A stretch of 64,000 bases of DNA from Flavobacterium phragmitis (GTDB lineage Bacteria > Bacteroidota > Bacteroidia > Flavobacteriales > Flavobacteriaceae): contig NZ_FOMH01000001.1 in the NCBI RefSeq assembly GCF_900112575.1, positions 62,001-126,000 on the forward strand, given 5' to 3'. The notes beneath the pieces were generated by a model. That model searched no databases, had not been told where the DNA came from, and worked only from the letters and a program-made list of their open reading frames with translations. The position numbers and the translations under genes are program-made. The number at the start of each line of letters is the position of its first letter. Within the stretch, counting starts at the first letter, position 1. This document shows, piece after piece, positions 35,164-42,694 of the stretch.

Positions 35164-35700
35164 ATGAAAAAAATCTTAAATGCCACAACTCTATTTTTAG
35201 TATTAATTGCTATCGTTTCTAGCTCTTGCAATAACCTTTCGCCAGAAAAAACTTTTGAAATAGCGGGATTAAATTCCAATCTATTGTCACGTTTTGGTGG
35301 TAAAGAAATAAATGAAAAACTACAGTCGGAACCACAAGTTTATGACGAAAGCCAGAAAAAGATGATTCCTTCTACTTATTACGATGCTTTCAAGTATGAT
35401 ATCAGCAATCTGGAAACTCGATTTCAAACTATTAAAGATATAGCCGAAGACGATGACAATAAAGAATTTCTTCAGGCATCAAAAGACTTGTTTACTTATG
35501 CAATCGCCAAACAAAAAGAAGGTTATTTGCCCATTGCAAAGATGAAAGACGAAAAAGCTTCTCCTGAACAAATTGAAAAAGCAATTGCCGATTTTGATGC
35601 TTCAACCCTAAACGACATAGATGCCAAGTTTACAAAATTGATGAATGAGGCAAAGGCATACGCCGAAAAGCATAATATTAATGCCAAAATAGGCATTTAA
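35164..35700 (+). CDS. lipoprotein of unknown function
   Basis: 178 residues. The N-terminus MKKILNATTLFLVLIAIVSS ends in a lipobox (SSSC), so it is lipidated at about Cys22. The mature part is mostly alpha-helical with long charged helices (SNLETRFQTIKDIAEDDDNK, DIDAKFTKLMNEAKAYAEKH). I do not recognise a family. It lies 11 bases after the ankyrin-SHOCT gene and is followed by a terminator, closing this transcription unit. Confidence 0.75.
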   Translation: MKKILNATTLFLVLIAIVSSSCNNLSPEKTFEIAGLNSNLLSRFGGKEINEKLQSEPQVYDESQKKMIPSTYYDAFKYDISNLETRFQTIKDIAEDDDNKEFLQASKDLFTYAIAKQKEGYLPIAKMKDEKASPEQIEKAIADFDASTLNDIDAKFTKLMNEAKAYAEKHNINAKIGI

Positions 35701-35730
35701 AAATCTGATACGAAAATTTAGATTAAAGTA

Positions 35731-35760
35731 AAATCGGGCATACTTTGTCCGATTTTTTTT
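35731..35760 (+). terminator. intrinsic terminator
   Basis: AAATCGG (35731-35737) pairs with CCGATTT (35749-35755), then T5. A sequence-related hairpin is at 38991-39020 (about 26 of 30 bases alike). Confidence 0.8.
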
Positions 35761-36094
35761 GCTGTCATTTAAACTGATTCATTCCAACAAAATAAACCGT
35801 TTTTTCTTCATAAAAACTTCAATAATATATTCTGTCTTATTTTATCATTTTTTTGCCTTATAAAGAACAACCATCACTTAATCAGCAATTTAACTTTGTA
35901 AACAATTCCTTTTTTATTATTTAAATTATTCTTGCTGTTAGTAATTTAAAATATTCACACAACTTTTAGTCCAACTAAATCTTTGATTTCATGCAGAAGA
36001 CAATCCCTCAAAAATATATTTACAATAGCACAAAAATGAGAACTTAGAGATATTAAAATTGTTGAATTAGCAACAATAAAACGTACTTAAAACA
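35761..36094. other. AT-rich intergenic region
   Basis: About 330 bases between the terminator and the 36095 gene. I see no gene, repeat or clear promoter. Confidence 0.6.
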
Positions 36095-36382
36095 ATGAAG
36101 ATGGCATATTATAAAATTAATTGGAGAAATGAATTTGTTGAAGAACCTTTTATGTGTTTAATTGAAGTTGATGAAAATGGTTTTGAACAAAAAAAAATAG
36201 AGATTTATAATAATCACATAATGAAAATAGCTTCGAATAAATTTCAAAGAGGAACATTTTTAAGTCCTGATAAATTTTATTTTGAAGACTATAATTATGA
36301 ATCATATAAAGAAAAGATTTCTGTTGTAGAAATTTCCATAGTTTACTTTAACATGGAATGGAACAGGGCTATTCGTATCTAG
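36095..36382 (+). CDS. small protein, likely DUF6881 family
   Basis: 95 residues; a second in-frame ATG two codons later is an equal start candidate. The pattern YKINWRNEFVEEPFMCLIEV followed by DENGFEQKKIEIYNN resembles DUF6881 (a strand, an acidic turn, a Glu-x-Lys-Lys-x-Glu strand). I know that family from immunity-like contexts of polymorphic toxins, but recognition is from memory and should be treated as tentative. It is soluble and stands alone, with no toxin gene beside it in the window. Confidence 0.6.
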   Translation: MKMAYYKINWRNEFVEEPFMCLIEVDENGFEQKKIEIYNNHIMKIASNKFQRGTFLSPDKFYFEDYNYESYKEKISVVEISIVYFNMEWNRAIRI

Positions 36383-36514
36383 ACTTATTTTGATACAGTG
36401 ATGACTTCTAGTAGCTGTTTTGGGATTTAGATTTAGATATTTTTATCTGATAAAGAAACGATTGAGTTTGATTAAGAATTTAATATAAATACTTATAATA
36501 AGTGATATCAAACT

Positions 36515-36805
36515 ATGGACTATAAAAATAATTTAATAATTAAGATTATAATTTCTGCGTGTTCGATTCTTTTTGCGGGATATCTTTTGTATATCATTTT
36601 ACGACATGGTAATTACAACGGAAATGGAAGACTATTGATTTGGCCAATTATGACACCTATCATCGTAAATTTTATAGTATTTAAGCCCGACAATCTCTCT
36701 ACGTGGCCCACTTCCAAACGAGGAACTTTTGTTTGTATGGTAACATTTATTCCGCTAATCCTAACAGTAGTTGCTATGTGTCTAATTGGAATGCTATTGG
36801 GGTAA
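36515..36805 (+). CDS. small membrane protein, unknown
   Basis: 96 residues with three hydrophobic segments (about 10-28, 42-54 and 71-95) joined by short polar loops (RHGNYNGNGR, KPDNLSTWPTSKRG). No family recognised. Probably an inner-membrane protein. The gene sits just upstream of two repeat elements. Confidence 0.55.
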   Translation: MDYKNNLIIKIIISACSILFAGYLLYIILRHGNYNGNGRLLIWPIMTPIIVNFIVFKPDNLSTWPTSKRGTFVCMVTFIPLILTVVAMCLIGMLLG

Positions 36806-36830
36806 AATTTTAAATTTTATTATTACGATA

Positions 36831-36891
36831 ACGCGGATTTGCACCCGAGCGATAGCGAACTGAGGAGGTAATCCGTGCACCTAAAGTATAT
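36831..36891. repeat. 61-bp repeat (GCACCCGAGCGATAGCGAAC), copy 1
   Basis: Nearly identical to 38785-38845 (two visible mismatches). It is weakly palindromic: CGGATT near the start against AATCCG near the end. It directly abuts the inverted-repeat element at 36895. Confidence 0.85.
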
Positions 36892-36894
36892 CTG

Positions 36895-37046
36895 CACTCC
36901 CGCACGAATCCTTTCGTGTGGCGTTATAGAAAGTAAAAGTCTTTTTTAAAGAATCAATATATGAAATGAGTAGAAAATTCAAATTTTATAATCCTGATGG
37001 ACTAAGTTGGAACGTACCACACGAAAGGATTCGTGCGGTAGCGGGG
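36895..37046. mobile_element. MITE-like element with ~30-bp inverted ends, copy 1
   Basis: About 152 bases bounded by inverted arms, left core CCCGCACGAATCCTTTCGTG and right core CACGAAAGGATTCGTGCGG. Each arm is itself a small hairpin. Same orientation as copy 2 at 38204-38358, with an almost identical interior. The interior starts an ORF at 36966 (MSRKFKFYNPDGL...) that resembles the N-terminus of Bacteroidetes RAYT transposases and then ends within the right arm. Confidence 0.8.
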
Positions 37047-37098
37047 TGATAATTGAAATAACGATGATTACGAAAACAAACAATAAATTAGAGATATA

Positions 37099-37533
37099 AT
37101 GTTACAACCAATAATTTTATTGAATAACTATCAAATAAGATATTTAGTAATAGGCTCATTTGCAATGTTGTTAAATGGTGTTTCTGTAATTCCATCTGAT
37201 TTAGATTTATGGATCGATTATAAAGACGAAAAAAACAGACATCTATTTAACAATTTCCTCAAAGAAATAGCAAAAGGAGAAACAATAAAAGACGAAGAGT
37301 TTTTTATTCATTACAAATATGGACTGTATTTATATAACTTTTTATCAGTCGCAAGTGGTTTGGAATTCGAAATGGCATATAACAATAGTACAAAAGCAGT
37401 AATTGAAAATACAAATTTAAGATGCTTAAGTCTCGACGATATTGTCCTCAATAAACTTGCGGTAAACAGACCTAAAGATGCATTAGATATTATTAAAATA
37501 AAATCATTTAATCATGGCAGAATTATATATTAA
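37099..37533 (+). CDS. nucleotidyltransferase-fold protein (DUF6036/AbiEii-like)
   Basis: 144 residues. RYLVIGSFAMLLNGVSVIPS followed by DLDLWID fits the minimal polymerase-beta-type nucleotidyltransferase motif: a GS pair, a helix, then the metal-binding D-x-D. The later LNKLAVNRPKDALDI matches the helix seen in AbiEii- and DUF6036-like proteins, where K-x(6)-KD-x-x-D lies near the active site. These families include toxins of toxin-antitoxin and abortive infection systems. The next gene overlaps it by 20 bases, as expected for a two-gene system. The gene pair lies between two MITE-like elements. Confidence 0.72.
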   Translation: MLQPIILLNNYQIRYLVIGSFAMLLNGVSVIPSDLDLWIDYKDEKNRHLFNNFLKEIAKGETIKDEEFFIHYKYGLYLYNFLSVASGLEFEMAYNNSTKAVIENTNLRCLSLDDIVLNKLAVNRPKDALDIIKIKSFNHGRIIY

Positions 37534-38164
37534 AGTTCAGGGATTATATTCCTGGAATGAAGGAAAATATTCGGTAGAACCAATTGATTTTAATAAACTG
37601 ATTGAGAACTCTGAACGGATTTTATCTACAGATTTCATGGATGTCGATACAAAATCAATTACTTATTACAGCATAGATGAAATCTCTTGTCGGCTTGGAA
37701 TACCTTGGGAACTATTAACCCTTTTTAATGGCATTAATAAAGAACAAAAGTTTTCTAAACTATTTTTGGAAGATATGGATGATTTAACCTCAAAAGTTAT
37801 TTCAGGAAAATCAGAATTCGATGCTTTTACCATACCCGAATTATTTGACGTAAATGAAGTCAAAATATTTCCATATTGGATGTATTATTATGATCCTCCT
37901 ATAGGCGTCCGTGTCAATGGCTACAATTCTAATGTTCCGCCAAATGATGAAGAGAAAATAGATCGTAGTGTTTTTGAACGAAATGAACTTTCTATTAATC
38001 CCATTCTGTTAGAATCATTTTTAAACAGAATCACAGACCGAATTATTCCTTTAAATATTTTTTCGAACAAAGATAAAATAGTAGCATTTATTGACAAGGC
38101 TTTGGCGTATTGCGAATTTGCAAAAATTTACCATATTAGAATCCTATATGATAGTGGCATGTGA
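37514..38164 (+). CDS. hypothetical protein, partner of the nucleotidyltransferase-fold gene
   Basis: 216 residues, soluble, no family recognised. It starts inside the last 20 bases of the upstream gene, so translation is probably coupled. The middle has an SIDEISCRLGIPWELLTLFNG segment that could form a helix-turn-helix; a Pro/Tyr-rich stretch (YWMYYYDPPIG) and an acidic linker (NVPPNDEEKID) follow. By position it could be an antitoxin or an accessory protein to the nucleotidyltransferase, but that is inference from overlap alone. Confidence 0.65.
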   Translation: MAELYIKVQGLYSWNEGKYSVEPIDFNKLIENSERILSTDFMDVDTKSITYYSIDEISCRLGIPWELLTLFNGINKEQKFSKLFLEDMDDLTSKVISGKSEFDAFTIPELFDVNEVKIFPYWMYYYDPPIGVRVNGYNSNVPPNDEEKIDRSVFERNELSINPILLESFLNRITDRIIPLNIFSNKDKIVAFIDKALAYCEFAKIYHIRILYDSGM

Positions 38165-38203
38165 TGCAAAAACTGAAATAGAATTTTACTAAATATTCCA
38201 TCC

Positions 38204-38358
38204 CCCCGCTCCCGCACGAACCCTTTCGTGTGGCGTTATAGAAAGTAAAAGTCTTTTTTAAAGAATTAATATATGAAATGAGTAGAAAACTCAAATTTTA
38301 TAATCCTGATGGACTAAGTTGGAACTTACCACACGAAAGGGTTCGTGCGGGAGCGGGG
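38204..38358. mobile_element. MITE-like element with 30-bp perfect inverted ends, copy 2
   Basis: 155 bases; the left 30 bases (38204-38233, core CCCGCACGAACCCTTTCGTG) are the exact inverse of the right 30 (38329-38358). It is in the same orientation as copy 1 and differs from it at few interior positions. The arm difference T/C at the left is matched by A/G at the right, so pairing is kept in both copies. The ORF at 38278-38364 (MSRKLKFYNPDGL...) corresponds to that in copy 1. Confidence 0.85.
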
Positions 38359-38479
38359 CTTTAAAAGAATTGAATGCATTTATAAGCACAGCACTTATGT
38401 CTGTAGAAAAAAACACATTGCCTTTCAACACTTACCTCAAAAGAATTTAGAAATATTCATGTAAATAATTAATCAAAAT

Positions 38480-38731
38480 ATGAACTATAAAAAACTGAAA
38501 ATTATATTTATTGGAATACAGTTAACGCTATTATTACTCTGTTTTTTTTACAGGTCCTTTATTGGCTTTTATGCTTTGATAAATGGTGTTATTTCGGTAG
38601 CGCTAGCACTCAAAATCTATAATGGAAAAATAGGTCCAGCTTTTGTTTTTGCCCTATTTATGGCAGGAGCTATCATTAGTTTATTACTGTGTGCGATAAT
38701 TTTTGGCTTCAATTTCGATAGGTTCCAGTAA
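38480..38731 (+). CDS. small membrane protein, unknown
   Basis: 83 residues, three hydrophobic segments (about 7-26, 28-45 and 53-77). No family recognised. It is preceded by about 120 bases after the MITE-like element in which I see nothing. Confidence 0.5.
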   Translation: MNYKKLKIIFIGIQLTLLLLCFFYRSFIGFYALINGVISVALALKIYNGKIGPAFVFALFMAGAIISLLLCAIIFGFNFDRFQ

Positions 38732-38784
38732 TCTTCAACTTGTTAGGCATTTCTCGTTCGCTCAGATTTATCTCTGCAATGATA

Positions 38785-38845
38785 GCGCGGATTTGCACCC
38801 GAGCGATAGCGAACTGACGAAGTAATCCGTGCACCTAAAGTATAT
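38785..38845. repeat. 61-bp repeat (GCACCCGAGCGATAGCGAAC), copy 2
   Basis: Matches 36831-36891 with two visible mismatches, same orientation. The rest of the 38732-39052 gap holds this repeat, a terminator-like hairpin and no gene. Confidence 0.85.
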
Positions 38846-38990
38846 CGACAAAGTGAGATTAAGAGAAGATAAAAGCTATGAAAACAAATTAAGATTTACC
38901 AATTGGAGCGGGCACAGATTGCAGTCAGAAAAGAATTAGTACTAAAACACTATGCAAAGAATCTTTAGAAAATACCAAAACTAAAATGAA

Positions 38991-39020
38991 AAATCAGGTA
39001 TATTTTGTCCGATTTTTTTT
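38991..39020 (+). terminator. terminator-like hairpin
   Basis: AAATCAGG facing CCGATTT with a T8 tail, one mismatch in the stem. Related in sequence to the terminator at 35731-35760. Confidence 0.55.
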
Positions 39021-39052
39021 AATTTAATAACTTAGTAAATTAAAATCTCGTA

Positions 39053-39343
39053 ATGAAAAAACTTATAGTACTCTTTCTACTAACAATCCTAATTTTTACG
39101 GTACTCACCTTCTCCACCGCCAGCTTACAAATGAAGGTCGACGGAAACGATATGTATGGTTTTCCGGCTTCGTTCTATGTTCTTTATGGTGGAATGATGA
39201 CTCCCTCTCCTACAGTAGAAATGACGAGTTTTCATTTTCTGAATTTAGTCCTTGATATTGCAGTTGCTTTTATATTGGCAGTTATCGTTTTGATGTTTTA
39301 TCAAAGAGTGGTAACGAAGCTTATTAAAATTGGAAAAAAATAA
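39053..39343 (+). CDS. small membrane protein, unknown
   Basis: 96 residues with an N-terminal hydrophobic segment (KLIVLFLLTILIFTVLTF), a ~35-residue extracytoplasmic loop rich in Met, Tyr and Phe, and a second membrane segment (LVLDIAVAFILAVIVLMF) ending in a basic tail. No family recognised. It lies 36 bases upstream of another membrane protein gene and may be co-transcribed. Confidence 0.55.
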   Translation: MKKLIVLFLLTILIFTVLTFSTASLQMKVDGNDMYGFPASFYVLYGGMMTPSPTVEMTSFHFLNLVLDIAVAFILAVIVLMFYQRVVTKLIKIGKK

Positions 39344-39379
39344 AGTGTTTCTAAAACGCAGATATCAATAAATGGAAAT

Positions 39380-39946
39380 ATGAAACTCGAACATGTTACA
39401 GTCAAAAAAGATCTAAAAAGAAAAACCAGTATAAAGGAAATTTACTCTGGTCTTACAATTCATATAATAATTTTAGTATTGGCTTATTTACTGGCTGTAA
39501 TATCTTTTTATAAAAATCTATTTACTGATTTTACTAAGTTTTCCTTTTTGGTAGCTTTGAGTTATTGGATTATATTCTATTGTAATTCTCAGAAAATCAT
39601 TGACAAAAATCAATTTAAACAATACACAGTTGTAGGTTTACTTATTGTTATTTTAAGTCTAATTCTATTAATTATAACAAATAATCGTTTTGAGAGTTTC
39701 AGCATTACGGCATTTCCTCTTTTTTATGTTGGCTATTTTCGCATATTAATATCCCTGTTTTATAAAGACTTTACAACGTTCTCAAAAAAACCAACTGTTC
39801 TTTTTGCATCAAAAGGCAAATGGACAAATGAAAATTCAGATTACTTATATGTGACCACAAAAAAAGAAATAATATTTTCTAACTTACTATTTTTTGGACC
39901 TATTGTAATTCTAAATTTGATCGCATACTTTATAATCAATGCTTAA
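39380..39946 (+). CDS. membrane protein, unknown
   Basis: 188 residues with five or six hydrophobic segments (first at about 28-45, last at about 168-187) and a polar stretch around 140-165 (KKPTVLFASKGKWTNENSD). No family recognised. It is a member of the accessory run; the split ORF at 39956 begins 9 bases after its stop. Confidence 0.6.
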   Translation: MKLEHVTVKKDLKRKTSIKEIYSGLTIHIIILVLAYLLAVISFYKNLFTDFTKFSFLVALSYWIIFYCNSQKIIDKNQFKQYTVVGLLIVILSLILLIITNNRFESFSITAFPLFYVGYFRILISLFYKDFTTFSKKPTVLFASKGKWTNENSDYLYVTTKKEIIFSNLLFFGPIVILNLIAYFIINA

Positions 39947-39955
39947 AACCACTAA

Positions 39956-40510
39956 ATGATGTTTGATCTTTTAACTATACTAAAACAACATACTGCCGTT
40001 TTAGAAAATAATCTCAAAGAGCTTAACCTTGATCAAGGAAAAAGCATTGCAATTGCTTTTGCCCAATTCTATTTCCTGATGCCTGATGTAACAGAATGTT
40101 TGGAAAATCGTTTGGGTATAAAAACTACTAAAGACCAGTTTATTAAAGACTTATAAAATAATACCACTTGATATATTAAAGAAGCTTTGGAAAAATATGA
40201 TACCGAAACAGATGAATATGCTGATGATTTTGTCGAGTTGGAGCCTATGGAAGTCAACATCCTGAGCGGACTTGAAAATTGCATTTATAGTCTGGAAAAA
40301 CCACAAAATACCCCTTCTAATTTCTTATTAATTATTGATATTCTGGATTATTATGAAAATTTCTCAGACAAACCCGAATATTGGAATAAACTGCTTGAAG
40401 AAGAAATTCAGTTTCAAAAAGAAATAGCAGAAAAACTTTCAAATGGAGAAAATCTGAATGAAAATGTTTATTTTGAACGATATAAAAATGTGTCGTTTGA
40501 TGAAATTTAA
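39956..40510 (+). pseudogene. split ORF with two in-frame stops
   Basis: Two parts lie in the same frame: 39956-40156 (MMFDLLTILKQHTAVLEN...) and 40187-40510 (EKYDTETDEYADDFVELEP...). A TAA at 40154-40156 and a TGA at 40169-40171 interrupt them, and the codons between the second stop and 40187 still read sensibly (YIKEAL). The joined protein would be about 183 residues, mostly helical and acidic, somewhat reminiscent of DUF416; that is weak. The best reading is a decayed gene, though the second part could be translated from a TTG at 40187. Confidence 0.65.
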
Positions 40511-40520
40511 AAAAACGATT

Positions 40521-41276
40521 ATGATTAAAAACCTATTTTTTACAGCTATAGTTTTAATGCTTATTTGCTTTTCAAGCTGTAATAAAACAAAAGAAAAAAC
40601 CGAAGCTGTTCAGGTTTCAGAAATGCCAACCGTCGAAGAAGTGCTTGAAGGTGATACAACTTCAGTCGAAATAAAGAAAAAACCCGAAGACTTCATTCCG
40701 AAAGGTTATGTTCCTTTTGACACCATTACAGGCGATTTTAATAAAGACGGATTAGAAGATTATATTCTCATTATCAAGGGTACCGATAAAAGTAAAGTCA
40801 TTACAGACGAATATCGTGGTCAACTAGACCGAAACCGTAGGGGAATTATAGCTTTAATCAACAAAAATAACGGCTACGAACTGGCAGTTAAAAATTACGA
40901 TTGTTTTTCGTCTGAAAATGAAGAAGGAGGCGTTTATTATGCTCCCGAACTTGACCTCGAAATAAAAAACGGAAAATTATATATTGCTTACCGACACGGC
41001 AGATACGGCTATTGGGAATATACTTTCAGATATCAAAACAATGATTTTGAACTGATAGGTTATGATGCCAGCAGTAATCATGGACCAGTTACGCTTACCG
41101 AAACCAGCATCAATTTCCTGACCCGAAAAAAGATTGTCAATCAAAACGTCAATGAAAACACATACGATGGTGATGAAATTTTTGAAAAAACGGAAACCAA
41201 ACTTCCTCCAAACAAACTCCTTAGATTATCTGACATCAGCGATTTTGATGAATTAGATGTATCAGATAACCGATAA
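40521..41276 (+). CDS. lipoprotein with a VCBS/FG-GAP-like calcium loop
   Basis: The frame is open from 40458, but the ATG at 40521 starts a lipoprotein signal peptide (MIKNLFFTAIVLMLICFSSC), giving 251 residues with an acylated Cys at 20. The mature chain contains DFNKDGLEDYIL, a DxNxDGxxD loop of the kind that binds Ca2+ in VCBS/FG-GAP and dockerin-like repeats. The rest is beta-rich. It overlaps nothing once the start is corrected and lies 23 bases before another exported protein with a similar loop. Confidence 0.75.
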   Translation: MIKNLFFTAIVLMLICFSSCNKTKEKTEAVQVSEMPTVEEVLEGDTTSVEIKKKPEDFIPKGYVPFDTITGDFNKDGLEDYILIIKGTDKSKVITDEYRGQLDRNRRGIIALINKNNGYELAVKNYDCFSSENEEGGVYYAPELDLEIKNGKLYIAYRHGRYGYWEYTFRYQNNDFELIGYDASSNHGPVTLTETSINFLTRKKIVNQNVNENTYDGDEIFEKTETKLPPNKLLRLSDISDFDELDVSDNR

Positions 41277-41299
41277 AAACCTCATCAATACGACAAACT

Positions 41300-42340
41300 A
41301 TGAAATTAAAGATTTTAATGCTCTTCATTATCTCTGGAATGTTTACTGTAAAGGCTCAAAAAGCTTATGTCATTCATGATTTTATGAAAGGTCATACTTT
41401 ATACTTTATTCAGCAAAAAACAGACTCAGAAACAAAAGAATATTACAAGCTAACTGATGACAAAAATAAAAAAACGGTTCTGGAATTTGGCGCAAAAGAA
41501 CTTTCTAAACCGCAATTAAACAAAATCGCCAAAGAAGTTGCTTTTAAAAGTATTCCCGAAAACAATATTCGCATTCTTGGAGATGTAAATTTCGACGGCA
41601 GAGAAGATATTGTAATCCATGAAACAGAAATAAATGATGATGGATGTTATACGGCTCAGGCAACGGCACATGTTTTTATTAATACCGAAAATGGTTTTGT
41701 ATATAGCCCAAGCATAAGTGAAGTTTACAATGGAGCGTTCTGTGTTCGTGGCGGTTCGTTTGAAATTGACGCTAAAAAGAAACGTATTATCACATGGAGT
41801 GCAGGCGGAGCAGCTTTGCATGTTTGTGCCTATTATAGTGTTTTGGGTAAAGAAGCCAAAATGGTTGCGAATTTTGAAGAAGAAGGTTATTATTCAATGC
41901 CTTATTCTAAAATCATAGGCAAAAAAATGGAAAACAATAAATGGGTTTCATTTACTTCCTTGTCACTCTATGAACCAGAAGTACACAAATTGCTTTCATT
42001 TGACACTAAAAATGGCAAAGGAAAAGTGATATTGTTTAACGTTGACAATATACTATATTATGCTTTTCAGCAAAACGATGAGTATCGATTTATTTCTTTT
42101 GCATATCCTTCGAGTGCTGAAAAAGCAGATAAATCGACTTTTAAATTTAAAAAACAAAATACAGATTATGAACTTGAATTTAACAGTGGTAGTGTAAAAT
42201 ATCTGGTTTATGAAACAACAAGTGGAGTTGGAATCAAAATTAATGTTAACGAAAAAATATCTGACTGGCAGGGAATGACCAAAGAGGGAAGTTTAGAAAC
42301 ATTGGTTAATAACAAGTTTAGCAATGTTACGAAGAATTAA
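41300..42340 (+). CDS. exported protein, possibly XAC2610-like
   Basis: 346 residues with a signal peptide (MKLKILMLFIISGMFTVKAQ). It has the loop DVNFDGREDIVI, similar to that of the preceding lipoprotein and to the DxNFDGxxD element of XAC2610-related proteins, which include a lysozyme-inhibitor-like fold. Two Cys pairs (CYTAQ/FCVRGG and HVCAYYSVLG) could form disulphides in the periplasm. The assignment to XAC2610 is tentative and covers only the N-terminal half; about residues 190-346 are unassigned. Probably one operon with the lipoprotein at 40521. Confidence 0.65.
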   Translation: MKLKILMLFIISGMFTVKAQKAYVIHDFMKGHTLYFIQQKTDSETKEYYKLTDDKNKKTVLEFGAKELSKPQLNKIAKEVAFKSIPENNIRILGDVNFDGREDIVIHETEINDDGCYTAQATAHVFINTENGFVYSPSISEVYNGAFCVRGGSFEIDAKKKRIITWSAGGAALHVCAYYSVLGKEAKMVANFEEEGYYSMPYSKIIGKKMENNKWVSFTSLSLYEPEVHKLLSFDTKNGKGKVILFNVDNILYYAFQQNDEYRFISFAYPSSAEKADKSTFKFKKQNTDYELEFNSGSVKYLVYETTSGVGIKINVNEKISDWQGMTKEGSLETLVNNKFSNVTKN

Positions 42341-42400
42341 TTCTAAAATGCTCCAATTATAAATGTAGGTGTCGTATAGCTTTTTACTTACGCAATAATA

Positions 42401-42427
42401 CCTAACAGGTTTTAAAAACCTGTTGGG
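42401..42427. terminator. palindrome between convergent genes
   Basis: CCTAACAGGTTTT faces AAAACCTGTTGGG. It is a relative of the palindrome at 6932-6963 and lies between the 41300 gene (+) and the ferredoxin gene (-). Confidence 0.65.
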
Positions 42428-42463
42428 TCTAACTAGAAGAATCTATATTTTTTAGTAATTGCC

Positions 42464-42694
42464 CTATGTCACTTTAACCGTAATGATCTTGACCGGACAA
42501 GCTTTTGCCGCCAATTCACAACTCTCAACAATCGTATGATTGGGTGATTTCAGCGTAAAAAATCCTTTTGCATTTACAGAATGAATCAAAACCGATTTCC
42601 CATCTTTTTTTGACATTTGAAAATGAACAGGATTCATTTCAACGCAGTAATTACAGCCAATGCATTTATCTCTTTGTAAAGTTACAACAACCAT
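42464..42694 (-). CDS. small 4Fe-4S ferredoxin
   Basis: 76 residues. The N-terminal CIGCNYC gives three cluster ligands and the C-terminal CELAAKACPVK supplies the fourth with a following CP, so one [4Fe-4S] cluster is expected. It is an electron carrier in the cytoplasm. Its start codon overlaps the stop of the U32 gene upstream (both at 42694), a strong sign of co-expression. A role in supplying electrons or assembling the Fe-S cluster for the U32 tRNA-modification protein is a reasonable inference. Confidence 0.9.
   Translation of the reverse strand: MVVVTLQRDKCIGCNYCVEMNPVHFQMSKKDGKSVLIHSVNAKGFFTLKSPNHTIVESCELAAKACPVKIITVKVT

Noticed and set aside
36895..38358. Direct mini-elements called a composite transposon
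   Set aside because: No intact transposase lies within the unit and no target duplication is visible at the outer ends, so only a possible mobile unit is claimed.
31208..42340. Accessory stretch considered as a prophage or integrative element
   Set aside because: No integrase, phage structural, conjugation or tRNA-end signature was seen, and no flanking direct repeat bounds the whole interval.
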